Of a stretch of 64,000 nucleotides of DNA, positions 31,516-41,800 are shown one piece after another. A program made the translations under genes and the position numbers. The notes beneath the pieces are model-generated. The model did not search any database. It was given only the letters and a program-made list of their open reading frames with translations, and was not told the origin of the DNA. The stretch spans positions 310,001-374,000 of the forward strand of contig CM003431.1 of NCBI GenBank assembly GCA_000331325.2, read 5' to 3'. Positions within the stretch are counted from its first letter, which is position 1. Each line of letters opens with the position of its first letter. Source of the DNA: Crithidia fasciculata (Eukaryota; Euglenozoa; Kinetoplastea; Trypanosomatida; Trypanosomatidae).

Positions 31516-32955
31516 ATGCAGTTCGAGGGTTTGAAGGGTCTCTTGAAGAAGAGCAAGAAGGCAGCACCATCGCACACACCTGCCGAGCCGTCATCCACGA
31601 CCACTCCCTCTGCACCATCCCCGAGCCCCGAAAGCGCAACCGATCCGTACGCCGCCGCGTTGCTCAAAGCGCAGCTAGTACAACGTCAACAGCAGGAGCA
31701 GCGAGACAGGAATGACCAGTCCGCTCGTCTCGGCGGCGAAAACCGAAAACGTTCACGCGAGCCATCGGCGGAACGTGCCGACGCCATCACCTCCACAGAA
31801 GCGTTCCTCGAGGAGCGCGGTAACAGCCGCCGTGAAGACCCGTCCAATGACGTTGCTTCTGCCGCAGAGGCGGAGGTTGGCGTTGCTCCGTCCCTGAAGA
31901 CTCCTGAGGCGGTGGCGGCGGAGCAGCTGCAGAGCAGTGCCGCCTTGCAGACTTGTCAAGCCGACCTGGAGGTTTATTGGAAGGCAAGACAGAACCCAGC
32001 AGGCACAATTAGTGAAGTAGACGCCCCTTCTGCCTCTCTCGTTTCTCCGGTGCCCCAAGCTGTGGGACGTTACTTACTGCAGTGGTTTGTGCAGGAGAAC
32101 CGCCTGACACCCGCAACAGGGGAGCCCGAGATGGCGCTGCTCGACCGCGAGTTCACCCTGCTCGCCTCCTTGCACACCGCAGAGACCGAGCCCACCTCTG
32201 ATGGTCTTGCGTGCGGTGCATCCTCGAATACGCAGCCCGAGCCGCCGCTTGAAGCGCACGGAGCTGCACTGCGCCAGCTCGGTGAGACGGTGCGTGTGTT
32301 ATGGTATCTTATTGCCCTGCGTTGGCAGTACAGCATCGACCCTCACGCGCGTGCGAGATCTGCGCAGACGAAGTCCAAGGCTGCTGTGGTGGCGTCTTCT
32401 GCCTCTTCAGGACAGGGGCTTTTGCCAGAGCAGCACGGGTGGTCGCCCTTTGTGTATCTCGGCCTCAAGAACGCTCTCCCTGCCGACGTGCGGCTCACCC
32501 TCGGCAGGGCGGTGGCGCAGGAGATCGACCAGTGGCGCTCGCTGACCCGCACGCGCCAGTACGCGCTGGAGCTGCTGGCGTACCTGTACAGCGACTACCA
32601 GACGATGCGCGCCGTCTCCTCTTCTTCAGCCACAGCAGCGGCGTCGTGCATCGTTCCCGCTGACCTACGCGACGCTCTTCACGTGATGCTGGTGCAGCAC
32701 CTTCAGCGCGAGCGCAACTTTATGGCGGTCCGGCAGGACTACGTGGACGTGACGATGGGAACGGCGAACTGGAAGCTGGGCCTCTTCTCGGGCGGTGAGG
32801 TACACATGCGGCGGTCGATGGAGCGGGTGGAGCGCAACCGCATTAGCCACCTGCTGAACAACGAGCACGCGACGCACCTGCTGCAGTCGGTGCGGGAGCT
32901 GACGACGTTTGCGGAGCAGCACAAGGCGCACCTCGCTGGAAAGCTTTTTTTTTAA
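31516..32955 (+). CDS. Pre-mRNA splicing factor PRP18 homologue
   Basis: A 479-aa protein (ATG 31516, MQFEGLKGLLKKSKK). The N-terminal third is charged and low in complexity. A helical region from about residue 170 corresponds to the PRP18 core, and the end (about 395-470) aligns with the signature C-terminal domain: RNFMAVRQDYVDVTMGTANW, then ISHLLNNEHATHLLQSVREL. In other eukaryotes the loop after the YxxxxIGNAPW strand reads WPIGVTMVGIH; here it reads WKLGLFSGGEVH, so the conserved loop is changed. PRP18 acts in the second catalytic step with U5 snRNP and SLU7. In a trypanosomatid its main work would be trans-splicing the leader onto every mRNA. Identification is by motif pattern and is fairly secure. 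Confidence 0.82.
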   Translation: MQFEGLKGLLKKSKKAAPSHTPAEPSSTTTPSAPSPSPESATDPYAAALLKAQLVQRQQQEQRDRNDQSARLGGENRKRSREPSAERADAITSTEAFLEERGNSRREDPSNDVASAAEAEVGVAPSLKTPEAVAAEQLQSSAALQTCQADLEVYWKARQNPAGTISEVDAPSASLVSPVPQAVGRYLLQWFVQENRLTPATGEPEMALLDREFTLLASLHTAETEPTSDGLACGASSNTQPEPPLEAHGAALRQLGETVRVLWYLIALRWQYSIDPHARARSAQTKSKAAVVASSASSGQGLLPEQHGWSPFVYLGLKNALPADVRLTLGRAVAQEIDQWRSLTRTRQYALELLAYLYSDYQTMRAVSSSSATAAASCIVPADLRDALHVMLVQHLQRERNFMAVRQDYVDVTMGTANWKLGLFSGGEVHMRRSMERVERNRISHLLNNEHATHLLQSVRELTTFAEQHKAHLAGKLFF

Positions 32956-33894
32956 GTGTAGTTGCTGATGGCGACGGTTTCAGTAACGCGCCGTGAGTGT
33001 GGGGTGCAGTGAACGGGCAAGACAGAATGCTGAACCGAAACTAACGCTTCTAACGAGTTTTATCTCCTTCGGCTTTTCTGGTGCTACTCGTCAGTGTCTT
33101 GACTCCGAGTTCAGAGTGCAGCCTCAGCTTGCTGCAGCCTTTGGCGAGTTGGCCGTGTGCTTTTTGGGTACCGCTAAAATTCTCTTCGGGGGAAAAAAAA
33201 AGAAAAAGATTTACAACACGAACACCGCCTAAGGTTGAAGCTTTCGATAGTCGTTGTGCTCATGCATGCACCTTTTCTGAACGGGTGCAGATATTCTTGT
33301 TGCGCGCTTTAGCGGAATTAGAGCGCTCAGAGAGAAGTTCTGCTTCGCCATGTCTTCTCCACTCCCGTGTTGTGCACAAAGTGGACGCTTGACAGAAGAT
33401 GTATGACACCTACACAACCCGCCCTCCTCTCCCCGTACCTTCTCGGCGCTCCTTTCTCCCCTTCTGTGTAAATATATAAAAACAATAACAATATCTTAAC
33501 TTTTGTTTTCTGCTGTTTCAGTGCACGATAGATTAGCATCGTGTGGGCTGTGAAGTGTACCGGAGCCAATTTTTTCTCCTTCTGTTTCTTTGTTTCTCCA
33601 TCACATTTTTTTATACGCTATTTTCTGCCGTGTGGGAATCTTAGTGTAACATATTTGTCTTCTTTTGCAAACCCAAATAGTTTTGGTCTTTATTATTTAT
33701 CATTCATCGTCGCCACGCCTCTGTGAACAGCATTAACTGTTCCCTTTCTTTCCCTAGCGCCACCTTACACGGCACTGCATTGTGCTTCTGTGGTGCACCG
33801 TCTTGTAATTTAAAGTGCGCAAGTCCTCTCTCTTTCCCTCTCTCGTTATCGTATTTCAGCACTGCCTATTTATCTTTTTTGAAACTCTTAACAA
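32956..33894. other. Spacer between PRP18 and arrestin-fold genes
   Basis: About 0.94 kb of UTR/spacer. The end (33828-33859) is a pyrimidine tract with an AG at 33858-33859, giving a 35-base 5' UTR for the next gene. No other gene seen. Confidence 0.5.
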
Positions 33895-35031
33895 ATGCTG
33901 TTCGACAGGGACAAGGTGCGTCTGCAGATCGACGTCGATGGTCGAACGACGTTTCAGCCCGGCCAAGCCGTGACGGGGCGGCTCACGGTGGAGGTGCTGA
34001 AGGACGTGCAGGTCACCGCGATCCGTCTCCTGGCGCGCGGAAAGGAGACGACATCGTTCTCCGTCAAGAAGGGCGGTGGCAGGGGCAACCAGAAGTGCGA
34101 GGAGTCCTACATCCACTACCAGCACCTCATCACCTTCTTTGGCTTCTCGATGGAGAGCGGCCGCACCGGTGGCGCCTCGCTGCAAGAGGGCACCTACGAG
34201 TACCCGTTTCAGTTCGTGATTCCGCCATCCGCGCCGCCCTCCTATCACTGCCGCATGGCGGCTGGTACGGCGGAGCTGGAGTACATCCTGCGCGCCACCG
34301 TGGACATCCCGCGCGGCTTCGACGGCAAGAAGGAGGTGCGACTCGTTGTGCTGCCCACCATTGCTCGCCAGCAGTATGATCAGCTGCGTGACATGCGCAA
34401 GGTCGTGTCGAACAAGAACGTGGCACTTGCAATCGACCCTGGCTGCTGTGGGATGCACAAGGACCCTGGTGCGGCGGTAGAGGTGGCGGTCGATCTGCCC
34501 ATGATCTCCCTCTTGCCCCCTGACCCCTACACGAAGCAGTCTGGCAGCCCCGCACCGAACGAAGAGGGTGAGCAGGTGGTGCGCATCCGCCTCACGTTGC
34601 GCAACATGTGCCGCAAGGCGCACATTCGGACCGTACGCATCACCCTGCAGCAGCACCAGCGGCTTCTGGCGCAGGACAGCGTCGCGGACGGCACGCAGAC
34701 CGTCGCATCAGCAGAAGTCGCGCCGCCGTCGGGGGAGTTGATCCCGCGCTCCGCCTCTACCTTCGAGGTGGCGCTGCGCATGGCCGATGCAATGCGCCAC
34801 TCGAGCAAGATGAGCCAGAGTGATCCGCTGCCGACGATGGCGACGCCGTGCATGCAGGTGTCGAATTTTCTCACGGTGAGCTTTCCGGGTCTGGGGGCGG
34901 AGGCGGTGATTCCGATCAGCGACGTGCTGCCGATTGTGGCGGCGGTGGACCCCACAAACACCGTGCCGGTGATCCCGTGCACCTACAGCGAAAACACCAT
35001 TTACCCAGAGGAGAAGCTGGGTGCCGAGTAG
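33895..35031 (+). CDS. Arrestin-fold (ARRDC/alpha-arrestin-like) protein
   Basis: A 378-aa protein (ATG 33895, MLFDRDKVRLQIDVDG). The arrestin N-domain spans about residues 5-155: FQPGQAVTGRLTVEV, VTAIRLLARGKETTSF, a Gly/Lys loop, a strand with YEYPFQFVIPPSAPPSY, and ELEYILRATVDIP, which are classic alpha-arrestin strand patterns. The C-domain follows (about 175-345) with VRIRLTLRNMCRKAHIRTVRITLQQ and FLTVSFPG. No PPxY ubiquitin-ligase motif is evident, unlike fungal and animal alpha-arrestins. Such proteins act as adaptors in endocytosis or sorting of membrane proteins; VPS26-like retromer subunits share the fold but lack the IPPSAPPSY pattern. The cargo is unknown. Confidence 0.82.
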   Translation: MLFDRDKVRLQIDVDGRTTFQPGQAVTGRLTVEVLKDVQVTAIRLLARGKETTSFSVKKGGGRGNQKCEESYIHYQHLITFFGFSMESGRTGGASLQEGTYEYPFQFVIPPSAPPSYHCRMAAGTAELEYILRATVDIPRGFDGKKEVRLVVLPTIARQQYDQLRDMRKVVSNKNVALAIDPGCCGMHKDPGAAVEVAVDLPMISLLPPDPYTKQSGSPAPNEEGEQVVRIRLTLRNMCRKAHIRTVRITLQQHQRLLAQDSVADGTQTVASAEVAPPSGELIPRSASTFEVALRMADAMRHSSKMSQSDPLPTMATPCMQVSNFLTVSFPGLGAEAVIPISDVLPIVAAVDPTNTVPVIPCTYSENTIYPEEKLGAE

Positions 35032-38000
35032 ACTCAACTTACTGTGGGTTGTTGGTCCATATAAAAGAGAGGTGCGCGAGTTCGCGTGAGTGCGTGTGTG
35101 AAGTAGCAAACAAAACCGCTCCCGCATTTACGCACCTCCGGCGTGCAGTATTGTGTGTCTCTTGGGAGTGAAAGTAAGTGGATACGCTCAGCAGCACCAA
35201 CTTCCACAAGTGAGAGTGTGCAGCGTAGGTTGGCGTGGACCTTCCGCCTCATAGTGCCCTCCGCGCATCCTTCGTCTTTGAGTCCGCTTGTCGTCACTGC
35301 AGTAGAGACGAGAACAGCGCGGTTCTGGGAGGCGTTAAAATTGCACTCAGCTCGTAAGGCGGGCTTCGTGCATCTTCTTACCGTGCATTTGTTGGCATTC
35401 CGTGTTAGCACGTAGCTGATCTGCCTTGCTGGATCTCTCTTATTCTAAATTGTCTTTCTTCTTTCTCTGCTTTCAGGCAAAGTGATTTTTCTCTTTTTTT
35501 TTGAGGCCTTTCCTTACTTGTTGTTTTCCACCTCTCTTTCGATTGTTGTTGCTGCGGCACGCTACACATTCACTCGCGCACGCAGCGAAGTGGATCTTTT
35601 CCTGCGCTGAGCTGGCTGGTTTCCTGCTGGATTTGTTGCTATTACATACACCTTTCTATTTGTCGATGATGCGCACTGGTCTAAGTGTGGGGGAATTGCG
35701 AAACGAAAAACGAAGGAGGAGGAGGCTGTATCTCTCTTTTACAGACCTCTGACGAGCATCTTTTTTCTTTTGTTTTGCGATCATGAGCGCTGCACACACG
35801 CCCACTCGTAAAGGCGAATACCTACACGCGCACGCTCACGGGCATCTAGTCGCATGATTGCTAGTGCACTTTCATCCTGGTGCTTCTCAGTCTTTTTCAA
35901 TTTATTTTTTATGCGGCAAGCTCGTGTGCAAGGCCGTCTTTATCTTCCTTTCATTTTTTTTTTGAGTCTCGCGATGGACGTGGTGTTGTCTGCTTGGAAC
36001 ACGCGAGCAAGGTGGTGGATGCGTTGGCAAAAAAAAAAGACTCGGGAGTCCATCCGAATGTTTCCTTTTTCTTCTTCATCCATCTGGACTCCTTTCTTTT
36101 TTTTTTTGGACTGTAGAAGAGTACACACTTGAATATTCTTGTCGGTGTATTGACACAACTTACTCCTTTTTTTTCTCTCTCCTTCTCTTTTTTCTTTTTT
36201 TTTTCTGATTTCGTCTCCTCCTCCTCATTTGCTTTCTCTTTTTTTTTTTCTATGTGAACTGTCCTTTCCGGGTGTCAGCGGTGGACAAGAAAGGTGGACG
36301 ACCGTCTCGGTATTGTTGATACCAATCATGAAGCCTCTCAATAGGCTCTTTTCCCTTTTCACTTACATACGGTGTTATTAATTAAAAGACGAAGCGGATC
36401 GGAGCGGAAAGAGAAATGGCGCATCGCGCGTACGTAAGGCGATAGTCCATGTGGTCTAGGATTAACGTTTCTTCGACTATACGTGACGTCAAAAAGAAGT
36501 GCTTTGGTCGCTTTGCCTTTTTCTCCTTGTTGGTGTTTGCGTGTGTATGTGTATGTGTGCAAGTAGCAGCGGATTGTTGTTTCCGTAGTGGCTTGCATTC
36601 AATCTGTTGTTTTGCTGAAGCGTCTATCTCCCACTCTCTCACTCTTTACTTTCCTCCACTCATCTCTCACTAAAAAAAAAAAAACAATTTGCATTATTTA
36701 CCGCTTTCGCACCGTAACGACGACAAAAACAACACAACAAAAAAACATTTCTTTCTTGTTCTGCTGAAACTGTCAGACCAATCATTCACATACAACTACT
36801 ATTACCATTTGGTACTTCGCAGGGGCAGGCCCCACTATCCTCAATTTATATTTCGCTCCTTTTTTTCTAGTTCTTCTCTCTGCTCTGCTTTTCGTCGTCT
36901 GCTACGCATCGGTGGTATATATATATTTTCTCTCTGAAATATCTCTCACTGCTGCGACTCGGTTTCGTGTGTGCAGAGTGAAGTGTACTGCCACTGTAGC
37001 TATATTTCTCTTTTACTTTTATTTTTAGCTATTTCTCCTTCATTTTTTTCTTCTCTCTTTTTCTTGTCTCTTCACCCCTGTAAGCGCTTTACTGCCGCAT
37101 TACCCACTGAAGATCTTTTCCTCTGCTGCTAGTGATTGCCTGCTCTCTCTCTTTCTCTCTCTTTCCCTCCCTTTCCCTCCTTTTCCCCTCCTCTAGTTCC
37201 ACGCTTTTGAACTAAAAGAAAAAGGAGAGAAAAACACAAGGGGGAAAAAAAAAAACATAGCTGCGTTGTGCTGCGGTGCACGCTTTATTTTGTTGTCCAT
37301 TGCCTAATTTTACCCTTTAATTTTCAGCTTCAGCTTTTTCTTTTTCTCCCCAATAGTACCTTTTCTTCTATTTATCTGTGTTCACAGCTGTGCTTTCTTT
37401 TACTAGCACCACCTTCTCGGTCTTTCTTTCACAGCTCTTTTACTCGCTACCTGCTTATAGAGGCGCAGGAGCTTTAGCACCGCTGTTGACATCTCTTTGT
37501 TCAGAGAAGACAGCGTTCATATTTTCTTGAGTCCTTCTGTGGCACCTGCTGAGACAGCGTTAGCAAAAAAAAAAAAAAAGAGGCTGAGCGCTGTTCCTGT
37601 ACTCTTTTTCGTTTCACCTCCGTACCTTTTCCCCCTTTCTGATTGTTTTTTCGCCCTTTTTCCCCCTTATTTAATTGTTGTTTTGGTGTCTTTTGCGATT
37701 TGGTGACTGTTTTAGATTCTTGGTGCCTGCATTCTTCCCCGCAGCGCCACTGAAGAAAGAAGAGAAGAGAGACATCACCATCTGCTCTTTGCTCAATTTT
37801 TTTTCTGATCGCTCAAAGACTGTTTTTTTATTTTTCTTGCAGCGTCGGCCAACACCTCCTTCTTTGTTCCCGCTCGTAGCCTCTGCTTGCCCACTGTGGT
37901 GCTAATTTGACCTTGCTCGGCTTATTCACGGTGTTGTACATCCCCAACTCTCTCTCCTCTGTGTATTGGGGGCTCTCTTGACAGGTATACATGTATGTGC

Positions 38001-38859
38001 GGAGGCGTGTGTGAGCAATTTGTGAATCTCTGCGTCGCACAGTAGAAGAAAAAAAAAAGAATTTTACACACACGCACAAAAAAAAAAAGGAAAAAAAGAG
38101 CGGTGGCAATAGAACAAATAAATTAAAAAGAGAGCAGATCGTCACGGTTGAGAGACAACGGCGAGACTTTGTTTTTCTTCATCCTGGTTTGAAGGCAATA
38201 ACACAACTCTCAACGTGTTGTACTTCCCAGGGCTCCCTTTCTCTTTCACTCTCTCTCTGATAGCAACCACCACAACACACAAAAAAGAGCGATTTTAAGA
38301 ATTATAATAGATCTAGCATCTGTGTTGTCGTTGTCTGTAAGATCGCTGTGCGTTTTTTTTTTCTCTTGTTCTCACCCAGTTTTTTTTTTCTCTCAATCTT
38401 TTTTTTTTTTTTTAGCTTCTGTGCGCTTGCGTTGAGTTGGTATATCCTCGTCTTTTTTTTCTTCTTCTCCGATCTGTACCGTTTTTCTAGTTCTGTGTGC
38501 ACTTCGGCTGTTTTCTCTTCCCTTCCTCTCCTCTTTCTCTCTGCTCCCAAGTATTTTTTTTCTGGTATTTTCCTCTGCCTCTCTGTTCTTCTGCCTGACC
38601 TTGCACATTTTATTCTTCAGCGTGCATGTAGTTTTCTTTTTTTTCTCCACATCCTTTTTTCTTCGTTTTTTGCCTTTTCCCTTCTCTCTTCGCTGTTTGG
38701 CTCGCATTTGTGTAGCAACGCAGGTGCCTTCCTGCAGCGTTGATTGTACAATTTTCTTTTTTTACCAGTCCCCCACCACGACGCGAGAAGAGCTATATAT
38801 TCCTCTCCCACCCACGAACTCTTTTTATTTCTCTCCTTCAGAGGCTTTACCTTTCGCCG
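35032..38859. other. 3.8 kb stretch without a convincing gene
   Basis: Mostly T/C-rich sequence with scattered A runs (36672-36683, 37248-37257, 37564-37579) and long T runs (36103-36112, 38380-38389, 38400-38415). The open frames are Phe/Ser/Leu-rich and homopolymer-derived. The end holds the acceptor of the 1773-aa gene (T/C tract to AG at 38840-38841, 18-base 5' UTR). The rest probably holds the arrestin-gene 3' UTR and spacer. Confidence 0.5.
38822..38841 (+). promoter_or_regulatory. Trans-splice acceptor deciding the start of the 1773-aa gene
   Basis: A T/C tract ends with AG at 38840-38841. The reading frame stays open upstream to a TTG at 38740, but this acceptor lies inside that extension, so translation should start at the ATG at 38860 (a second ATG follows immediately). 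Confidence 0.55.
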
Positions 38860-41800
38860 ATGATGACTGACCCCGCTGTTGCTTCCCTTGGTGGTGGTAG
38901 TGATGGTAGTGGTGCTGCAGTGTATTCCACGCGTCCCAGCACCGCGACTGCTCCAGCCGATGATCTGATTCACCATCTTCCCTCTGCTGTGCTGGACGAG
39001 ATCGGCCGCACTCGCGGCGAGCGCCTCTGCACTGCAATCGACGCTCTGCGCAGCCTCCCCGACTCGCCATGCCACCGCGATGCTGCGGCGGCGCTGACGA
39101 CGATGCAAGCAGTGCTGGATCACCTGACGACGAGGGCGACAACACTATCGGCAGCCACTCGGACAGCTGTGGCACGGGCTGTGCTGCGTGCACTGCTGCT
39201 TGGCGATGACAGCACTGTTTGTGGTGTGTCCTTCTGCTCGATCGGCGAAGATGAGAGCGCCATCACTGAATCTGTGTCTCCTGCTGCGACGCGGTTGGCT
39301 CGCACCGTGGACGCGCTCATGTGGGTGGTGGATGCCGCGTGCTCGCCTCTCATGTCGCTCCTCAAGGAAGGCGGCTTCGCTGCTGTTCAGTGCAATGGCC
39401 GGTCAGCGTTGGACTTGTGGTGTGAGGTGGCAGCGCACGATGCTGCGCTGCTGCGACTGGCTCGTCTTGGCCTCTCGTCGACATCCTCTGGTGATTGCCG
39501 TTGGGGGGCACCGGTGCACGCTGGTGTGGTCCGCCTTCTCGACGCGCTGCTTCAGACCTCGTCAGCACTCCGCATCGCCGCCGATCACGTCCTGGCGGAC
39601 AAGAACGGAGAAGATGTCATCGTTTTGCCAGCCGAGGTGGAGGAGGCACAACGTGTTGCCCTTGCGGCTACACGTCTGAGCAGCGCGCTCACGTCGGATG
39701 CGATCCTGCGTGGGGTGGCGGTGCAGCTTCACATGCCGGTGCTGGTGCTGGATGAGGTGGACGCCTTCACGCGTCAGCTGCACACCTTCGTATACGACCC
39801 CTTGCGCCACGGCGTGCTATCTCTTAAGGAGGATGAGACAGAGAGTGCGGAGGAGGGCGAGTGTCGCAAGGCCGCCGCCGCAACAGCCGGGGCTGGACGC
39901 GGACCTACTTCCCTCGTCTCATGGACGCTGTCAGATGGCATGCGGTGCCCGCAGAGCCCACTGGAGCTGTATAGCAGCGCCGTCGCCTTTCTCACCCGTG
40001 CCGCTTCTCACCGCTCTGCGTTTCCGCCTCATGGCCATGGCACAGGCACGGTTGCGGCACCGGTGTGGGCGGCGTATGTGCAGGTGCTGGAGCGGGCACT
40101 GCAAGAAGGCGAGACGGCGCTGACGCTACCTGCAGCATCGACATCGGCTAGTGGTGGCGGTGGCATTAGCGGTGAAAGCGCATCTGTGGACTGTGCGATC
40201 GCGGAGTTTGTGTCACTTTTGGTGCCACGCGTGCGGCCCTTCACGACGGCGCACACGGCGCGGACGGCGTTACCACTCCTTGACGCCCAGCTGCCCGACT
40301 CCGAGCCCGCCTCGCCCTGCGACTCCCCGGTGGCGAACCCCACCGACACGACGACGACGGCGGCTGCGATGCCAGAGAAGGACGCCGCACGCACGCAGCG
40401 GCTGGCGGCGCGCGACGCATCGAGCAGTTGTCGATCCTGTGCATCCCCCACCTGCCTAGCACAAGCTGAGGTGGGTGAGCGAGTCTCTCCTTCTCTGCAT
40501 GCAGATGCGGATATGAATGAGGTACAGACGCCCCGTGAGCACAACACGTGCGACGAGGAGCACGACCCGTGTGAGGCAGAGGACAGCGTGCGCTCGAACG
40601 ACGTCACAGTAGCTGGCATGACAGACGCCGAGACCACCTCTATCGGCGGAGGTGAGAGCGCCATCCATTCTTTTTCGGCGGCTCGCTCGCGTCCTATCGC
40701 GATTGCAAGTGGCAAGGCGGCGACGGCGACGACCACTACCCCGGTGTGTACTGCCGCAGCAGCGCCGCCGCTTGTTAGTGAACCGCGCAGTCTTACTCCC
40801 ACTGGTCTTGCCAAGACCGCCCGCACCTCCAGCCCTCCTTCTACCTGCTGTTCCCCAACCCACAACCCCGTCACCCAGCGACGCGAGTGGAGCGGCGGCG
40901 CAGCACTGCCGGGCCTCTCGACCTCCTCGCCGCGGCAGCACCCGCTGCGTAAGTCGGCCATGAGCCCGACCACATCTGCCAATGCGGCGCAGCGCCTGTC
41001 GTCGCTGATGGACCCTCTCTCCCTCACCGGTGAGAACGAAGGGCGGGCGGCGCACATCGGCTCGAGCAAGAGCAGCTGCCTGCAGCGACAGCGACAGGGG
41101 CGGTCGGCGGCGCCGGCGCTGGTGCGTCGTGCCCCGCTGCTGCGCCGTGTCTTTCCCTCGCACGCGCAGCTGACACAGGAGGTGCTTACTGCGCTTACTC
41201 GTCTCTCGAACCCGCTGACGTGTGCCGTTGATGGCATGACAGCGCTCATTGATGCCCGTGTGTTGACGGTGATGTCGGGGCTTGTCGAGTACCCGGGCAA
41301 CACGTTGCAGGAGGTGGTGATGGCGACTGTGGAGAACTGCTTTACCTTTTGGGAAACCGTGGTGGCGCAGCAGCCGCACCTGCTGCTTCCTTCGTCTCCG
41401 CCACAGGTGGCAGCGGGGGCCGCAGGCGAGAGAGGCGCAACGACTGCGGCGGCGGTGCTGCCGTCGCCGCTGCGTGCCTGCCTGAGCGCCTTTGCAGACT
41501 TTCTGGGCTGGGACGGAGAGGGGTGGGTTGCTTTGCATGCCCAATACCTGCAGCGAGCCCTCCGCCTGCTGATCGACGTGGTGGAAATCGTCCAGGTCTC
41601 CTCCTCACCCGCCGCGACCGCAGCGGCCGCGAAGATGCACAAAACCGCGCAGCGCCGTCACGCGGCAACAGCTGCTGTCTCGCCCCGCCTGCTGGTGCGC
41701 GTGGTGCACCACCTGCTCAGCCACAACGTCATCGCACACATCTGGCGTTGCCTCTCGATGGATGCGACGCAGGTGCCTGGGGCGATGGGCAACAGCAGCA

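Noticed and set aside
33039-33048. AACTAACGCT, identical to the first ten bases of the trypanosomatid spliced leader
   Set aside because: The match stops after ten bases, no leader intron or splice donor follows, and a 10-base chance match in 64 kb is not surprising. It is not a spliced-leader gene or retrocopy.
40029-41642. Minus-strand open frame of 537 codons inside the 1773-aa gene
   Set aside because: Composition-driven antisense frame. It opposes the transcription direction of the unit and shows no domain.
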